Of a stretch of 64,000 nt of DNA, positions 44,657 to 53,733 are shown in pieces. The notes beneath the pieces were generated by a model that saw only the letters and a list, made by a program, of their open reading frames with translations, was not told the origin of the DNA and searched no databases. This DNA is from Bordetella sp. BOR01 (GTDB taxonomy: Bacteria; Pseudomonadota; Gammaproteobacteria; Burkholderiales; Burkholderiaceae_B): assembly GCF_019218885.1 (NCBI RefSeq), contig NZ_JAHUWT010000003.1, positions 310,001 through 374,000 on the forward strand, written 5' to 3'. A program made the position numbers and the translations under genes. Every line of letters begins with the position of its first letter. The stretch's first letter is position 1.

Positions 44657-45985
44657 TCAGGCCGATGCCATTTTTCGGGCCACATCGTCCGTCAACTGCC
44701 TGCGGTAACCCCGCCCGTCCACTTCCAGCGTATAGCGCGCCGACTCCACGTACCGGCGCGCCCGGTGCTGGTGATGCGCGTCGATTTCACGCTGCATCAC
44801 CTGACGGCCAGGCAAGCGCGTTTCACCCGCCAGCACCGAAGCCAGCCATCGGCCCTGCACCTCGACCAACGGAATCGTCGGCCCGATAGGCTGCACCAGC
44901 CCCAGCAGGTACAGCCCGGGATGGTCGGGTACCAGCATGCGGCGGTACAGGTCGGCACGGCCGTTGCGCACCGCGAAGACCTCGGGCGGCAGGAAAGGAA
45001 AGCTGGTCTTGTAACCGGTGGCGTGGATGATCACGTCGATAGGCTCGCGCGTACCGTCCTCGAAGGCAACCGACGCGCCGTCCAGCTGGGCGACGTTCGG
45101 CTTTATCTTGATCCAGCCGTGGCCGCAGTACGGGATCAGTTCCTGGCTGAGCGTCGCGTGTTCGCGCCAGATCGGATGGCGCGGCCGCGGTATGCCGAAG
45201 CGCGCCTGGTCGCCGGTGACCAGGTACGCCAGCCGCTGCACCACCGTGCGCGCCAGCCGCGTCGGCAAGCGCAGCCGCCCGGCCAGGAACCCCAGCCAGC
45301 GATCGATGGGATGCCCCATGATGTACTTCGGCATGATCCAGGCGCTGCGCCGCGTAGAAAGAAAGGTGGCATCGGCCGTCTTGCACAGATCCACCGCCAC
45401 ATCCACCGCCGAATTACCGATGCCCACGATCAGTACGCGCTTGCCCTTGAAGGGTTCCGCCGTGCGGTAGTGGTGGGAATGCAGCTGCTCGCCGTCGAAA
45501 CTGCCGCCGAACTCCGCCCAGCGCGGATCCCAAAGGTGGCCGTTGGCCACCACTACCGCGCGATAGCGCCGGATTTCGCCGCCTTGCAGCGTTACCTGCC
45601 AGCTTGCGTCGGCCCAGGGTTCGACGCGCTCGACGCAGGTATTGAAGCGGATATGCGGCCGCACGCCGAAATGCTCGGCATAGGCCTCCAGGTATTGCAG
45701 CACCTCGAAATGCGACAGGAAATCGGGGTAGGTGTCAGGGATCGGATAATCCGAATAGCCCAGGTTCCGGCGGCTGGTGTCGATATGCAGGCTGCGATAG
45801 GCCGACGACATGCCATTGTCGTTCTCATAGCGCCACATGCCGCCCAGGTTCGAGCCGGCTTCGAAGCATTCGAACGGCACCCCCTTTTCTATCAGTGCCT
45901 TGGCGGCGGTCACGCCGGATGAGCCCGCGCCGATGATGCAGACTGGAAGCCCGGCATCGCGGGCCATGCTGGTCGAATCAAGCAT
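44657..45985 (-). CDS. Flavin-containing monooxygenase
   Basis: FAD/NADPH monooxygenase of 442 residues. FAD loop CIIGAGSSGVTAAKAL is at about residues 16-31, followed by FEAGSNLGGMWRYEND. The class signature FDGEQLHSHHYR fits FxGxxxHxxxY, the FMO form rather than the Baeyer-Villiger W form. The second loop is VLIVGIGNSAVDVAVDL for NADPH, and ATGYKTSFPFL is the C-terminal marker. Such enzymes oxygenate soft nucleophiles, amines or ketones. It ends an operon with the epimerase-like gene upstream (27-base gap). Confidence 0.9.
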   Translation of the reverse strand: MLDSTSMARDAGLPVCIIGAGSSGVTAAKALIEKGVPFECFEAGSNLGGMWRYENDNGMSSAYRSLHIDTSRRNLGYSDYPIPDTYPDFLSHFEVLQYLEAYAEHFGVRPHIRFNTCVERVEPWADASWQVTLQGGEIRRYRAVVVANGHLWDPRWAEFGGSFDGEQLHSHHYRTAEPFKGKRVLIVGIGNSAVDVAVDLCKTADATFLSTRRSAWIMPKYIMGHPIDRWLGFLAGRLRLPTRLARTVVQRLAYLVTGDQARFGIPRPRHPIWREHATLSQELIPYCGHGWIKIKPNVAQLDGASVAFEDGTREPIDVIIHATGYKTSFPFLPPEVFAVRNGRADLYRRMLVPDHPGLYLLGLVQPIGPTIPLVEVQGRWLASVLAGETRLPGRQVMQREIDAHHQHRARRYVESARYTLEVDGRGYRRQLTDDVARKMASA

Positions 45986-46012
45986 AGTGAAGCCTTTTGT
46001 CGAAGATGGGAT

Positions 46013-46990
46013 TCAGTTCACTGGCGATGCGGCGTCGGCCAGGTACTGGTCGATGATGGCGTCGAAATCGGCATCGGCATGCAAGCCCAGCGTGCTTGCC
46101 TGGTTCGACACGAAGACTGCGGGCCAACTGTCCACGATGCGCTGCAAGGCGGCATCTGCTTCGTAGCGGATGGCGCCCACGGCGCGCCGACCGCCGCGCC
46201 GCAGCACACTGGCGGCCATCTCGGCAATGCTGACCGTCAGGGCGGGCAGGTTCATGGCGCGGGCATGCGGCAAGCGGCCGGCGGGCGTATCGTGCAGGCG
46301 AACCAGCGCTTCGGCCACGGCACCTGCCGACGCCACGGGAATGCGCGTATCCGGCGCCAGCCCGCACACCACATCGCGTCCGGACAAGGGCTCGCGCACG
46401 ATGGCCGCCACGCGGTCCGACACCGCCGGACTGGCGGCACCCGGCCGGATCAGCACGATAGGCAAGCGCAGCGCGCGCGCGTCGGCCCGGCCCAGGCGGC
46501 TGTAGTTGGCCAACAGCAATTCCACGATTGCCTTATGCGTGCCATAGGTGGTGTCGGGTTCGGCACGCACGGTGTCATCCACAACGTCGGGCAATGCGCC
46601 GCCGAACACCGCGATGGAACTGGCGAACACGAACCGGGGCGGCCTGGCCGCGCCCTCGATCAAATGGCGCACAGGCGCGACATTCGTGGCGTAGGCCTGT
46701 ACCGGATCCTGTTCGGCCTGCAGCGTCAGGGTGGCGGCCAAATGGAAGATCGAGTCGCATGCTTGCTGCGCCAGTTCGGCGGCGAAAGCCGGACTGGCCA
46801 GGTCCCCTGCCAGGGTACGCACCGGCACGGCGGATTGCGGCGGCGCGGCGACAGGGTGCCGGTCGACCAGCACCAGCTCATTGATGGGCTCAAGCCCGCC
46901 GGTGCCGGCCGCCAGCCGCCCCGAGCTCAACAAGCGCCGCGTCAAGGCGGTGCCCAGAAATCCGGCCGCGCCGGTGACCATGACTCGCAT
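46013..46990 (-). CDS. NAD-dependent epimerase/dehydratase (DenD-like extended SDR)
   Basis: Extended SDR of 325 residues: GAAGFLGTALTRRLL at residues 7-21, IFHLAATLTLQAEQDP, the catalytic serine region FASSIAVFGG and the YGTHK (YxxxK) pair in TTYGTHKAIVELLL. LPIVLIRPGAASPAVSDRVAAIVREPLSG is the pattern of D-erythronate dehydrogenase DenD and relatives, which oxidise four-carbon sugar acids. Whether it has that substrate here is open, since the neighbours are a monooxygenase and TetR genes rather than erythronate kinases. It is divergent from a TetR gene. Confidence 0.82.
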   Translation of the reverse strand: MRVMVTGAAGFLGTALTRRLLSSGRLAAGTGGLEPINELVLVDRHPVAAPPQSAVPVRTLAGDLASPAFAAELAQQACDSIFHLAATLTLQAEQDPVQAYATNVAPVRHLIEGAARPPRFVFASSIAVFGGALPDVVDDTVRAEPDTTYGTHKAIVELLLANYSRLGRADARALRLPIVLIRPGAASPAVSDRVAAIVREPLSGRDVVCGLAPDTRIPVASAGAVAEALVRLHDTPAGRLPHARAMNLPALTVSIAEMAASVLRRGGRRAVGAIRYEADAALQRIVDSWPAVFVSNQASTLGLHADADFDAIIDQYLADAASPVN

Positions 46991-47011
46991 CGCGCGTCTC
47001 CGTTGTACGAT

Positions 47012-47037
47012 AAAAACATCCTACCGGGTATGTTTTT
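47012..47037. promoter_or_regulatory. Inverted-repeat operator between the DenD-like gene and tetR
   Basis: AAAAACAT (47012-47019) and ATGTTTTT (47030-47037) form an 8-bp dyad around CCTACCGGGT, in the middle of the divergent spacer. A CTACCGGGTA core with flanking AT is the kind of site TetR-family dimers use. It probably mediates repression of the monooxygenase operon and autoregulation. Confidence 0.5.
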
Positions 47038-47099
47038 TTAATGCAAGGTGAAAGCTGTCCTTGGCCGGTTCCCACACGGGTAAACTGGCTGCGCCCATC

Positions 47100-47732
47100 A
47101 TGGCGTCAATCCGGAAAGCTATGCAACGCCGAACTCTATCCATCCAGGAAATCCTGCAGACTGCCGCCGAATGCTTCATGGAGCAGGGCTTCCATGCAAC
47201 CACGCTGGACGACGTCGCTCGCCGCATGGGCGCCACCAAGGGCCGCATCTACCACTACTATGCGTCCAAGGTTGACCTGTTCTTCGATATCCATCGTCAC
47301 GGCATGGCACTCTTGTTCGGCGCCGTCGAGCCAGCCATGCAAACGCCGGGAAACAGCATGGCGGTGCTGGAAGCCATGCTGATGGCGCATGCCAAGGCGC
47401 TGCTCGAGCATCATGCTTATGAAAGCGTGGTGGTACAAGGCGTGCAACTGCACCGCTTCGGCGCGCTGACGCCGGCGCAGCGCCAGGTGCTGGACGAGCT
47501 CATCGCCAGCCGCGACCGTTTCGAGCTGTTGTTCAAGCAGCAGATGGCCGTCGCCAAGGCGGACGGATCGCTGGCCGACCTGGATATTTCCATCGCCGTA
47601 AAGACGGTACTGGGCGGGTTGCAATGGTCGTTGATCTGGTACCGGCCCGAAGCCGATACCAATGCCGCCGCCCGGCGGCGGCTGGCAGCGAAAATGGTGC
47701 GCACCCTGGTCAGCGGCTTGCACGCCAGATAG
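47100..47732 (+). CDS. TetR-family regulator
   Basis: Regulator of 210 residues from the ATG at 47100 (MASIRKAMQRRT); ATG 47121 and TTG 47061 are alternatives. HTH region: IQEILQTAAECFMEQGFHAT, TLDDVARRMGATKGRIYHYY, ASKVDLFFDIHRHG. The ligand domain has PAQRQVLDELIASRDRFELLF and VLGGLQWSLIWYRPE, resembling FadR/AcnR-type acyl-CoA-responsive repressors, where this segment closes the pocket. It faces the DenD-like/monooxygenase operon and probably controls it. Confidence 0.88.
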   Translation: MASIRKAMQRRTLSIQEILQTAAECFMEQGFHATTLDDVARRMGATKGRIYHYYASKVDLFFDIHRHGMALLFGAVEPAMQTPGNSMAVLEAMLMAHAKALLEHHAYESVVVQGVQLHRFGALTPAQRQVLDELIASRDRFELLFKQQMAVAKADGSLADLDISIAVKTVLGGLQWSLIWYRPEADTNAAARRRLAAKMVRTLVSGLHAR

Positions 47733-47838
47733 CGGGCTCATGCGCAGTCCCCAGGCGCCGCAGCGATGCGCCGATAGTAAAATCCAGGCATTCCATGTTT
47801 GGGGCGGCCACTGCCGCCGGAACCAGAGAGACAGTCTT

Positions 47839-48483
47839 TTGCCGACATCATCTGCGCGCAGCCAGGCCTCGTTGAAAGATGAACTGCACGAACTCAAGGC
47901 AACGCACATATTGCGCGAGGCCGGCAAGCTGTTCGTCGAATGCGGCTTCGTGGGCACCACCATGGACGCCATTGCCGCACGGCTCGACATGAGCAAGCCG
48001 TTCATCTACCAATTCTTCAAGAGCAAGCACGCCATCCTGGTCGCCTTGTACGACCGCGAACTGCGCGACTCGCTGGCCGTGCTGACCGACGTGTCCGCCC
48101 GTACCGGCCCGGTTCACGAACAGCTGCTGCAATTCGTGCGCGTGGCCGTCAGGAAGAACGTGACCAATCAAGGGCTGACGAACATGCTGGCGCTGGAAGA
48201 AAAACATCTTCCAGCCGAAAAGATGGCGGAGATCCGCGCGCTCGAAGCACGCTTCAATCGCAATCTCAAAGACATCGTCACGGCCGGCGTGCAGGCGGGC
48301 GTATTCCATGTCGACAATCCCGGCATGGCGTCGCGCGCGATCATGGGCATGCTGCTGAGCGTAAAGCGCTGGTACCGTCCGTCGGGCAGCCTGGGCGTCG
48401 ATGCCATCGCCGAACAGTTCTGCGACTTCGCGCTGCGCATCGTGGGCTATGGCGGCTTGCATCCCGATACCCCCGCCACCTAG
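47839..48483 (+). CDS. TetR-family regulator (second)
   Basis: Regulator of 214 residues. The frame is open upstream but only the part from the TTG at 47839 (LPTSSARSQASLKDELHEL) has coding character; AGAGAG precedes it. HTH: HILREAGKLFVECGFVGT, TMDAIAARLDMSKPFIYQFF, KSKHAILVALYDREL. C-terminal domain ends IMGMLLSVKRWYRPSGSLG, the TetR_C_33/17-like pattern. It lies 107 bases after the first tetR and its end overlaps the convergent thiolase by four bases. It may bind the twin dyads at 51105-51142. Confidence 0.85.
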   Translation: MPTSSARSQASLKDELHELKATHILREAGKLFVECGFVGTTMDAIAARLDMSKPFIYQFFKSKHAILVALYDRELRDSLAVLTDVSARTGPVHEQLLQFVRVAVRKNVTNQGLTNMLALEEKHLPAEKMAEIRALEARFNRNLKDIVTAGVQAGVFHVDNPGMASRAIMGMLLSVKRWYRPSGSLGVDAIAEQFCDFALRIVGYGGLHPDTPAT

Positions 48484-50027
48484 GGCCGGCCGAACTCGGG
48501 CACAAACGTATTGCGGCCATCGCGGTGGCTGACCCGCCCGCGCAGGCCCAGGCTGTCCTCGTCGCGCAGGCGCAACAAGGTCGCCTGGTCGGCCGGCGTA
48601 TTGGCGATGAAACGCTGGCCCGTTGCCAGCTCGCGCCCCACCACCAGTCCATAGCGCGGCCCGTCGCGGTCGTGCATCACCGTATATGACTCGACCGTGG
48701 CGGCGCCCGCCGGGCATTCGGTAAACGGGGCCGTCGGCAAGCGGTCGAGCTCATGTTGCAGCGTCCCGGGGTCTTCGCGCCGCCAGGCTCCACGCGTCGG
48801 CGTCGTCGAGTACACCCCGAACGCATGCTTGGTCACATAGTTGCCGTTCGCCGTGACCAGGCCGAAGGCGCCGGGGCGAGCGCGCAAGCGGCGCATCATC
48901 GCCGATATCGAATGCACCACGTAGCTGTTTCCCGGGCCGCCAAAGTACGGCAGCCCCCCCGTTACGGTCAGCCCGCGCGGGTCGTCTTCGGCCAGGCCGA
49001 TCTCTTGGCAGGCGATCTCGACGGCGGACGAGAAGCAGCTGTACAGGTCCAGGAAATCGACCTGGGCCAGGTCCAGTCCCGCCATCTGCAAGGCCTGCCG
49101 CGACGCGGCCCGGATCGCCGGCGATGAATGCAGGTTGATGCGCTCAGATACGTACCAGTGATCGTGCGCATCGGCGCAGCCGTGCAGGTAGATCCATTTT
49201 TCGCGCGGGATGCCCAGCGCCTGTGCCTGCCCCACCGAGGTAATGACCAGGGCGGCGGCCTGGTCGATGAAGGCGTTCGAGTTCATGAGCCGCGGATAGG
49301 GGAACCCGATCCAGCGGTTCTCGGCGTCTACCGTGGCCAGGCGTTGTGCGCTGTAGCCGTCGCGCCGCGTTGCCAGGGGATTGTCGGCCGCCACGCGGCT
49401 GAAGCGGGCCATCAGGCCGGCCATGGCTTGCAGGTGTTGCGCGACCGTACGCCCGCGCGCACCCCGGATGGCGTTCTCGAACAGCGGGTAGATCGAGATT
49501 GCCGCCCGCATATCGTGGCGGTCTTCGGTATCGCTCCAACCGCGCCGAGGGTCGCCGACGAGCTCTGGCGTACCCCCTGGGTCTTCGGCCCACGACACCG
49601 GCAAGGCGCGTTTCTCGACACCATACTGTGTGCGCAGCGCCTCGCCGCCGAAAATCAGTGCGGCGCGCAAGTCGCCCCGCGAAATCCGTTCGGCGTACTG
49701 GTTCACCATGTACTGCGGCATGTTGCCGCCGTTCCAGGTGTAGAGGGTTTGCGCCGGCCGCAGGCCAAGCCGGTCGCTTACGCTCTTGGGCGGGTTGGTC
49801 GAGGCGCCCAGTTTCGTGGCGAAGCGATGCGAGGTATCTGCGAAACAGCGCAACATGGTCACCGAGTCGATGACCTGGGCCGTCGCGGCGGCACCCGTAT
49901 CCGCCAGCGCCAGCCGGGCCGCCTGGGCTATCAGGTCATAAGGCGAACGGCCCTGCTCCGCGAGCGTCGTCATGTCGGTGACATCACCGCAACCCACCAG
50001 AATGGGCGTATTCAAGGATTCATTCAT
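48480..50027 (-). CDS. Thiolase-like protein with C-terminal TLP1 domain, no nucleophilic cysteine
   Basis: Thiolase-superfamily protein, 515 residues. It shows CGDVTDMTTLAEQGRSPYDL, the segment WNGGNMPQYMVNQYAERISRG, where thiolases have their nucleophile Cys and here there is GGN, and LIFGGEAL. IYLHGCADAHDHWYVSERIN and TGGLPYFGGPGNSYVVHSI belong to the second half. The last 90 residues (AAATVESYTVMHDRDGPRYGLVVGREL) are the added beta domain of these acetyl-CoA acetyltransferase-like proteins. Without the cysteine a retro-aldol or other CoA-ester reaction is more likely than thiolysis. Confidence 0.82.
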   Translation of the reverse strand: MNESLNTPILVGCGDVTDMTTLAEQGRSPYDLIAQAARLALADTGAAATAQVIDSVTMLRCFADTSHRFATKLGASTNPPKSVSDRLGLRPAQTLYTWNGGNMPQYMVNQYAERISRGDLRAALIFGGEALRTQYGVEKRALPVSWAEDPGGTPELVGDPRRGWSDTEDRHDMRAAISIYPLFENAIRGARGRTVAQHLQAMAGLMARFSRVAADNPLATRRDGYSAQRLATVDAENRWIGFPYPRLMNSNAFIDQAAALVITSVGQAQALGIPREKWIYLHGCADAHDHWYVSERINLHSSPAIRAASRQALQMAGLDLAQVDFLDLYSCFSSAVEIACQEIGLAEDDPRGLTVTGGLPYFGGPGNSYVVHSISAMMRRLRARPGAFGLVTANGNYVTKHAFGVYSTTPTRGAWRREDPGTLQHELDRLPTAPFTECPAGAATVESYTVMHDRDGPRYGLVVGRELATGQRFIANTPADQATLLRLRDEDSLGLRGRVSHRDGRNTFVPEFGRP

Positions 50028-50050
50028 TGATGGCTACCTATACAACCGGT

Positions 50051-51031
50051 TCAATCGACGCGGGCGCCGGACTCGCGCACCAGCTTGCCCCACTTCTCGC
50101 TATCGGCCGCCAGCACTTCGGCAAACTGGGCGGGGCTATTGGTGCGCGTTTCTAGGTACATGGCGTCGAAGCGCTTCTGCATGGCAGGCGCGCTCATGAT
50201 CTTGACGATTTCCGCATTCAGCCGCTTGGTCACGGCGGCCGGCATATGCGCCGGGCCCACCACGCCAAACCACAAGTCGCTGCCGGCGCGGGCATACCCC
50301 TGCACGCCGGCCTCGTCCATGGTGGGCACATCGGGCAGGAAGGCACTGCGCTTGCTGCTGGTCACGGCCAGCGCCCGCAGTTTGCCGGCCTGTATCTGGG
50401 GCACTGACGACACCAGCAAGTCGAACATGCAGGTGACCTGCCCTGCGACCACACTGGCCAGCGCCGGCGCTCCGCCGCGGAACGGAATGTGCGACATCTG
50501 GGCGCCCGTCAGTTGGGTCAGCAGCACGCCCGACAGATGATTGGTCGAGCCGCTACCCGATGAGGCAAAGTTCACCTTGTCGGGATGCTGTTTGGCATAG
50601 GACACCAACTCAGCCACACTGCGTACCGGCACCTCGTTGTTCACCACCAGCACATTCACGTAGGCAATCACCTGCGAAATAGGCGTGAAACCACGCAAGG
50701 CGTCATAGGGCAATTTGTCGCCATACAAATGGGGATTGATGGCATGCGTGCCCGTGGTGGCCAGGCCTATGGTGTAGCCATCGGGCGCCGCCCTGGCGAT
50801 CGCGGCCGACCCTATCGAACCGCCCGCGCCGCTGACATTCTCGACCACCACCGGCTGCCGCAGCTCGTGCGCCAGCTCGGCAGCCACGGCCCGCGAGACG
50901 ACATCGGTGGGCCCGCCCGCCGGATAAGGCACGATGAACCGCAAGGGCTTGGCGGGATAGTCTTGGGCAAGCGCCCCGGCGGCCGCCAGCGCGCCGCATG
51001 CCAGCACTGCCATCCTGGTCAGGTATTTCAT
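50051..51031 (-). CDS. Bug/TctC-family periplasmic solute receptor
   Basis: Receptor of 326 residues; the ATG at 51031 has CAGGAGACAACACC before it. Sec leader MKYLTRMAVLACGALAAAGALA/QDYPAKPL. Signature LRFIVPYPAGGPTDVVSRAVA, VVVENVSGAGGSIGSAAI, MSHIPFRGGAPALASVVAGQV. It follows the operator pair and precedes the thiolase gene on the minus strand, so it likely recognises the compound degraded by the thiolase island. Confidence 0.92.
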   Translation of the reverse strand: MKYLTRMAVLACGALAAAGALAQDYPAKPLRFIVPYPAGGPTDVVSRAVAAELAHELRQPVVVENVSGAGGSIGSAAIARAAPDGYTIGLATTGTHAINPHLYGDKLPYDALRGFTPISQVIAYVNVLVVNNEVPVRSVAELVSYAKQHPDKVNFASSGSGSTNHLSGVLLTQLTGAQMSHIPFRGGAPALASVVAGQVTCMFDLLVSSVPQIQAGKLRALAVTSSKRSAFLPDVPTMDEAGVQGYARAGSDLWFGVVGPAHMPAAVTKRLNAEIVKIMSAPAMQKRFDAMYLETRTNSPAQFAEVLAADSEKWGKLVRESGARVD

Positions 51032-51104
51032 GGTGTTGTCTCCTGGTGTCTTATGAGTCGGCCGGTGCTGGTGACATTGGCACTGGCACTGCCATTTGTT
51101 GACC

Positions 51105-51122
51105 ATCTACTATTCAGTAGAT
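51105..51122. promoter_or_regulatory. Dyad operator 1 (tandem pair)
   Basis: ATCTACTATTCAGTAGAT: perfect 7-bp arms with the central four bases ATTC. It lies in the 190-base spacer between two divergent Bug receptor genes and is repeated with two base changes 20 bp further on. The size and symmetry suit a TetR-family dimer; a TetR gene lies 3 kb away. Confidence 0.7.
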
Positions 51123-51124
51123 TA

Positions 51125-51142
51125 ATATACTATTTAGTAGAT
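51125..51142. promoter_or_regulatory. Dyad operator 2 (tandem pair)
   Basis: ATATACTATTTAGTAGAT matches the first site at 16 of 18 positions, and the centres are 20 bp apart, about two helical turns. Two dimers could bind on the same face of the DNA and repress both divergent units. Confidence 0.68.
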
Positions 51143-51221
51143 GCGCCGAAGTCAACCTGTGATCTTGGAGACCAGGACTAACCGTACAAACCACAAAGAT
51201 GGGCATACCAGGAGACAACTC

Positions 51222-52193
51222 ATGCAACGTCGCACCTTTCTGGCGAACGGACTTGCGCTTGCCCTTGCGGGCCATGGCGCCGCGGCGCGCGCCGCCGGCT
51301 ACCCGGCGCGTCCCATTGCGCTGGTCATCGGCTATACGGCCGGCGGCCTCACCGATGTGATGAGCCGCGCGATCGCCGAGCGCATGGCCGCCGGCCTGCG
51401 GCAGAGCGTCATCGTCGAGAACCGGCCCGGCGCCGCCGCTTCCATCGCGGCGGCCAAAGTCATGGAGGCGCCGCCAGACGGCTACACGCTTCTGCTGGGC
51501 ACCGCCAGCCTGGCCATCAACCCTTCGTTGCAGCCCGACCTGGCGCCACGAGATCCCGGCAAGGACTTGCTGCCGGTCGGCACGGCTTACTTCAGCCCTT
51601 TCGTCTTGCTGGTGCGCGATGACCTGCCCGCGGCCAATCTTCAGGAATTCATCACCTACGCGAAATCGAACCCCGGCAAGATCAACGTGGCCAGTTCCGG
51701 CAACGGGTCGGTCAACCACTTGCTGTTAGAGATGTTCAACCGCCGCGCGAACGTCGACTTGGCGCATATTCCGTACAAGGGTGCCTCGCAGGCGCTGGTG
51801 GACCTGCGAGGCGGGCGCATCAGCGCCACCTTCGCCACGCCGACCGACGCGCTGCCCGTCATGCGGGCCGGCGCAGGCCGCATCCTGGCCGTGACGTCGG
51901 CCGAACGCATCGCCTTGCTGCCGGATGTTCCCGCCGTGGCCGAGACGCTGCCTGGTTTTCATGGCGTGTTCTGGCAGGCGCTGTTCGCGCCGGTAGGCAC
52001 GCCACAGGCCGTGGTCGACAAGCTCGCGGCGGCCCTGCGCGCCACCACAGAAGACACCGCCCTGCGCGCCCGGGTGCAGGAACAGGGCATCACGCTGCAG
52101 CCAGGCGGCCCGGATCAATTGCGCAAGCAACTCGCCGAAGAAACCGCGATGTGGCGCCAGCTGATCACGGACGCCCACATCACCATCAATTGA
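51222..52193 (+). CDS. Bug/TctC-family receptor with Tat-like signal
   Basis: Receptor of 323 residues from the ATG at 51222 (CAGGAGACAACTC upstream). Leader MQRRTFLANGLALALAGHGAAARA has a twin-arginine-like RRTFLANG. Signature PIALVIGYTAGGLTDVMSR has a changed loop (GYTAGGLTD), then VIVENRPGAAASIAA and LAHIPYKGASQALVDLRGG. It is divergent from the other Bug gene over shared operators and is followed after 16 bases by the thiolase/DUF35 genes. Two receptors with different leaders in one locus suggest two ligands or a transport and a sensing role. Confidence 0.9.
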   Translation: MQRRTFLANGLALALAGHGAAARAAGYPARPIALVIGYTAGGLTDVMSRAIAERMAAGLRQSVIVENRPGAAASIAAAKVMEAPPDGYTLLLGTASLAINPSLQPDLAPRDPGKDLLPVGTAYFSPFVLLVRDDLPAANLQEFITYAKSNPGKINVASSGNGSVNHLLLEMFNRRANVDLAHIPYKGASQALVDLRGGRISATFATPTDALPVMRAGAGRILAVTSAERIALLPDVPAVAETLPGFHGVFWQALFAPVGTPQAVVDKLAAALRATTEDTALRARVQEQGITLQPGGPDQLRKQLAEETAMWRQLITDAHITIN

Positions 52194-52209
52194 ATAGCGA
52201 AAAACCACA

Positions 52210-53343
52210 ATGAGCTGGATCGTAGGGGCGGCAAGTACGCCGTATGGCGCTTTGCGCAATAGCGACACGCTGGGGCTGATGAGCCAGGCTGCCGCAGCGG
52301 CCCTGGCCGATGCGCAGTTGGAACGCGGCGACATCGACGGGCTGCTGTGCGGGTATTCGACCACCTTGCCGCACCTGATGCTGGCTACCGTCTTCGCCGA
52401 GCATTTCGGGCTGGCCCCGTCGTATGCGCATGCGCTGCAGGCAGGCGGCGCCACCGGCCTGGCGATGCTGATGCTGGCGCATCAGTTGGTCGACAGTGGC
52501 CAGGCCAGGCACGTGCTGGTGGTTGCCGCAGAAAACCGGTTAAGCGGCCAATCGCGCGACTCTGCGATCCAGACACTGTCGCAGGTGGGCCACCCGGTTT
52601 ACGAGCTGCCGTTCGGCCCCACCATTCCGGCCTATTACGGCCTGGTCGCATCGCGATACATGCACAGCTACGGCGCCACCGAAGAAGACTACGCCGAACT
52701 GGCGGTATTGATGCGGCGGCACGCGGCCCGCCATGCCGGCGCGCAATTCCGCGACCCGATCAGTATCGGCGACGTCATGGCGTCCCGGCCGATATCGACA
52801 CCGTTGAAGTTGCTGGATTGCTGCCCGGTCTCCGACGGCGGCTCGGCCTTCATCGTCGGCAAAAGCCCTACCACTGCGCAGCGCGTCAAGGTGCGGGGCT
52901 GCGGACAGGCCCATACGCATCAACACGTATCCGTGGCCCCGGACCTGACCCGCTTCGGCGCCGCCCAGGCGCTGGCCCGGGCCGAAGCCGCCTCGGGCAT
53001 GTCGGCCCGCGACGCCGTCTACGCCGGCATCTACGACAGCTTCACCATCACGCTGGCCATCCTGCTCGAGGAACTGGGCCTGGCCCCGCGCGGCGAGGCC
53101 GGCACCCTGGCGCGCGAAGGTCATTTCGATCTTGACGGGCCATTGCCCCTGAACACCCATGGCGGCTTGCTCAGCTACGGGCACTGCGGGGCCGGCGGCG
53201 CGCTGGCGCACCTGGTCGAGGCCCACCTGCAGATGACCGGGCGCGCCGGCGATCGCCAAGTGCCCGATGCCTCGATCGCTTTGCTGCATGGCGATGGCGG
53301 CGTACTCTCTTCTCATGTCAGCGCCTTTCTGGAGCGTGCCTGA
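52210..53343 (+). CDS. Thiolase-fold protein (Ltp2/SCP2-type), no nucleophilic cysteine
   Basis: Thiolase-superfamily protein of 377 residues. IVGAASTPYGALRNSDTLGL opens the fold; at the position of the catalytic cysteine the sequence is HALQAGGATGLAMLMLA. The distal histidine loop is LLSYGHCGAGGALAHLVEA. It overlaps by one base with a DUF35 zinc-ribbon/OB-fold gene. A Cys-less thiolase paired with DUF35 is the architecture of Ltp2-type retro-aldolases that cleave side-chain 3-hydroxyacyl-CoA esters. The lyase role is therefore inferred from pairing and missing residue, not from direct similarity to a tested enzyme. Confidence 0.82.
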   Translation: MSWIVGAASTPYGALRNSDTLGLMSQAAAAALADAQLERGDIDGLLCGYSTTLPHLMLATVFAEHFGLAPSYAHALQAGGATGLAMLMLAHQLVDSGQARHVLVVAAENRLSGQSRDSAIQTLSQVGHPVYELPFGPTIPAYYGLVASRYMHSYGATEEDYAELAVLMRRHAARHAGAQFRDPISIGDVMASRPISTPLKLLDCCPVSDGGSAFIVGKSPTTAQRVKVRGCGQAHTHQHVSVAPDLTRFGAAQALARAEAASGMSARDAVYAGIYDSFTITLAILLEELGLAPRGEAGTLAREGHFDLDGPLPLNTHGGLLSYGHCGAGGALAHLVEAHLQMTGRAGDRQVPDASIALLHGDGGVLSSHVSAFLERA

Positions 53344-53726
53344 TGTCCACGACCTGTTCCGAAACCGACCCTGCACAAGGCGACTGGACAACCGGGCAGC
53401 CCCTCATCCGCTATCAGCACTGCAGCCATTGCCAGGCCACCTGGTACTTCAAGCGCGGTTTCTGCCCGCAGTGCGGCGCTGCCGACCCCCACGACCGGAT
53501 TGCCTGCGGAACCGGGCAGGTCTATGCCGTGACCCAGGTCAACCGGCCGCCGGTTCGAGAGCTGGCCGCCCACACGCCCTATTGCATCGTGCTGGTCGAC
53601 GCGGCAGAAGGCTTTCGCCTGATGGCGCACGGCGACCTGTCGCTACGCATCGGCGACCGGGTAACCGCGCAATACAAGCCGTTCGGCGCGCAGTTCATTC
53701 CCCATTTCACACTTGAGCCTGCATGA
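53343..53726 (+). CDS. DUF35 zinc-ribbon/OB-fold partner of the thiolase-like protein
   Basis: Small protein of 127 residues. The zinc ribbon is visible as HCSHCQATWYFKRGFCPQCG (Cys pairs about residues 29-32 and 43-46), followed by an OB-fold with AVTQVNRPPVRELAAHTPYC and HGDLSLRIGDRVTAQYKPFG. Such proteins bind a thiolase-like partner and supply the acyl-CoA channel. ATG overlaps the upstream TGA by one base, so the two are translated as a unit. Confidence 0.88.
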   Translation: MSTTCSETDPAQGDWTTGQPLIRYQHCSHCQATWYFKRGFCPQCGAADPHDRIACGTGQVYAVTQVNRPPVRELAAHTPYCIVLVDAAEGFRLMAHGDLSLRIGDRVTAQYKPFGAQFIPHFTLEPA

Positions 53727-53733
53727 GCTTTCC

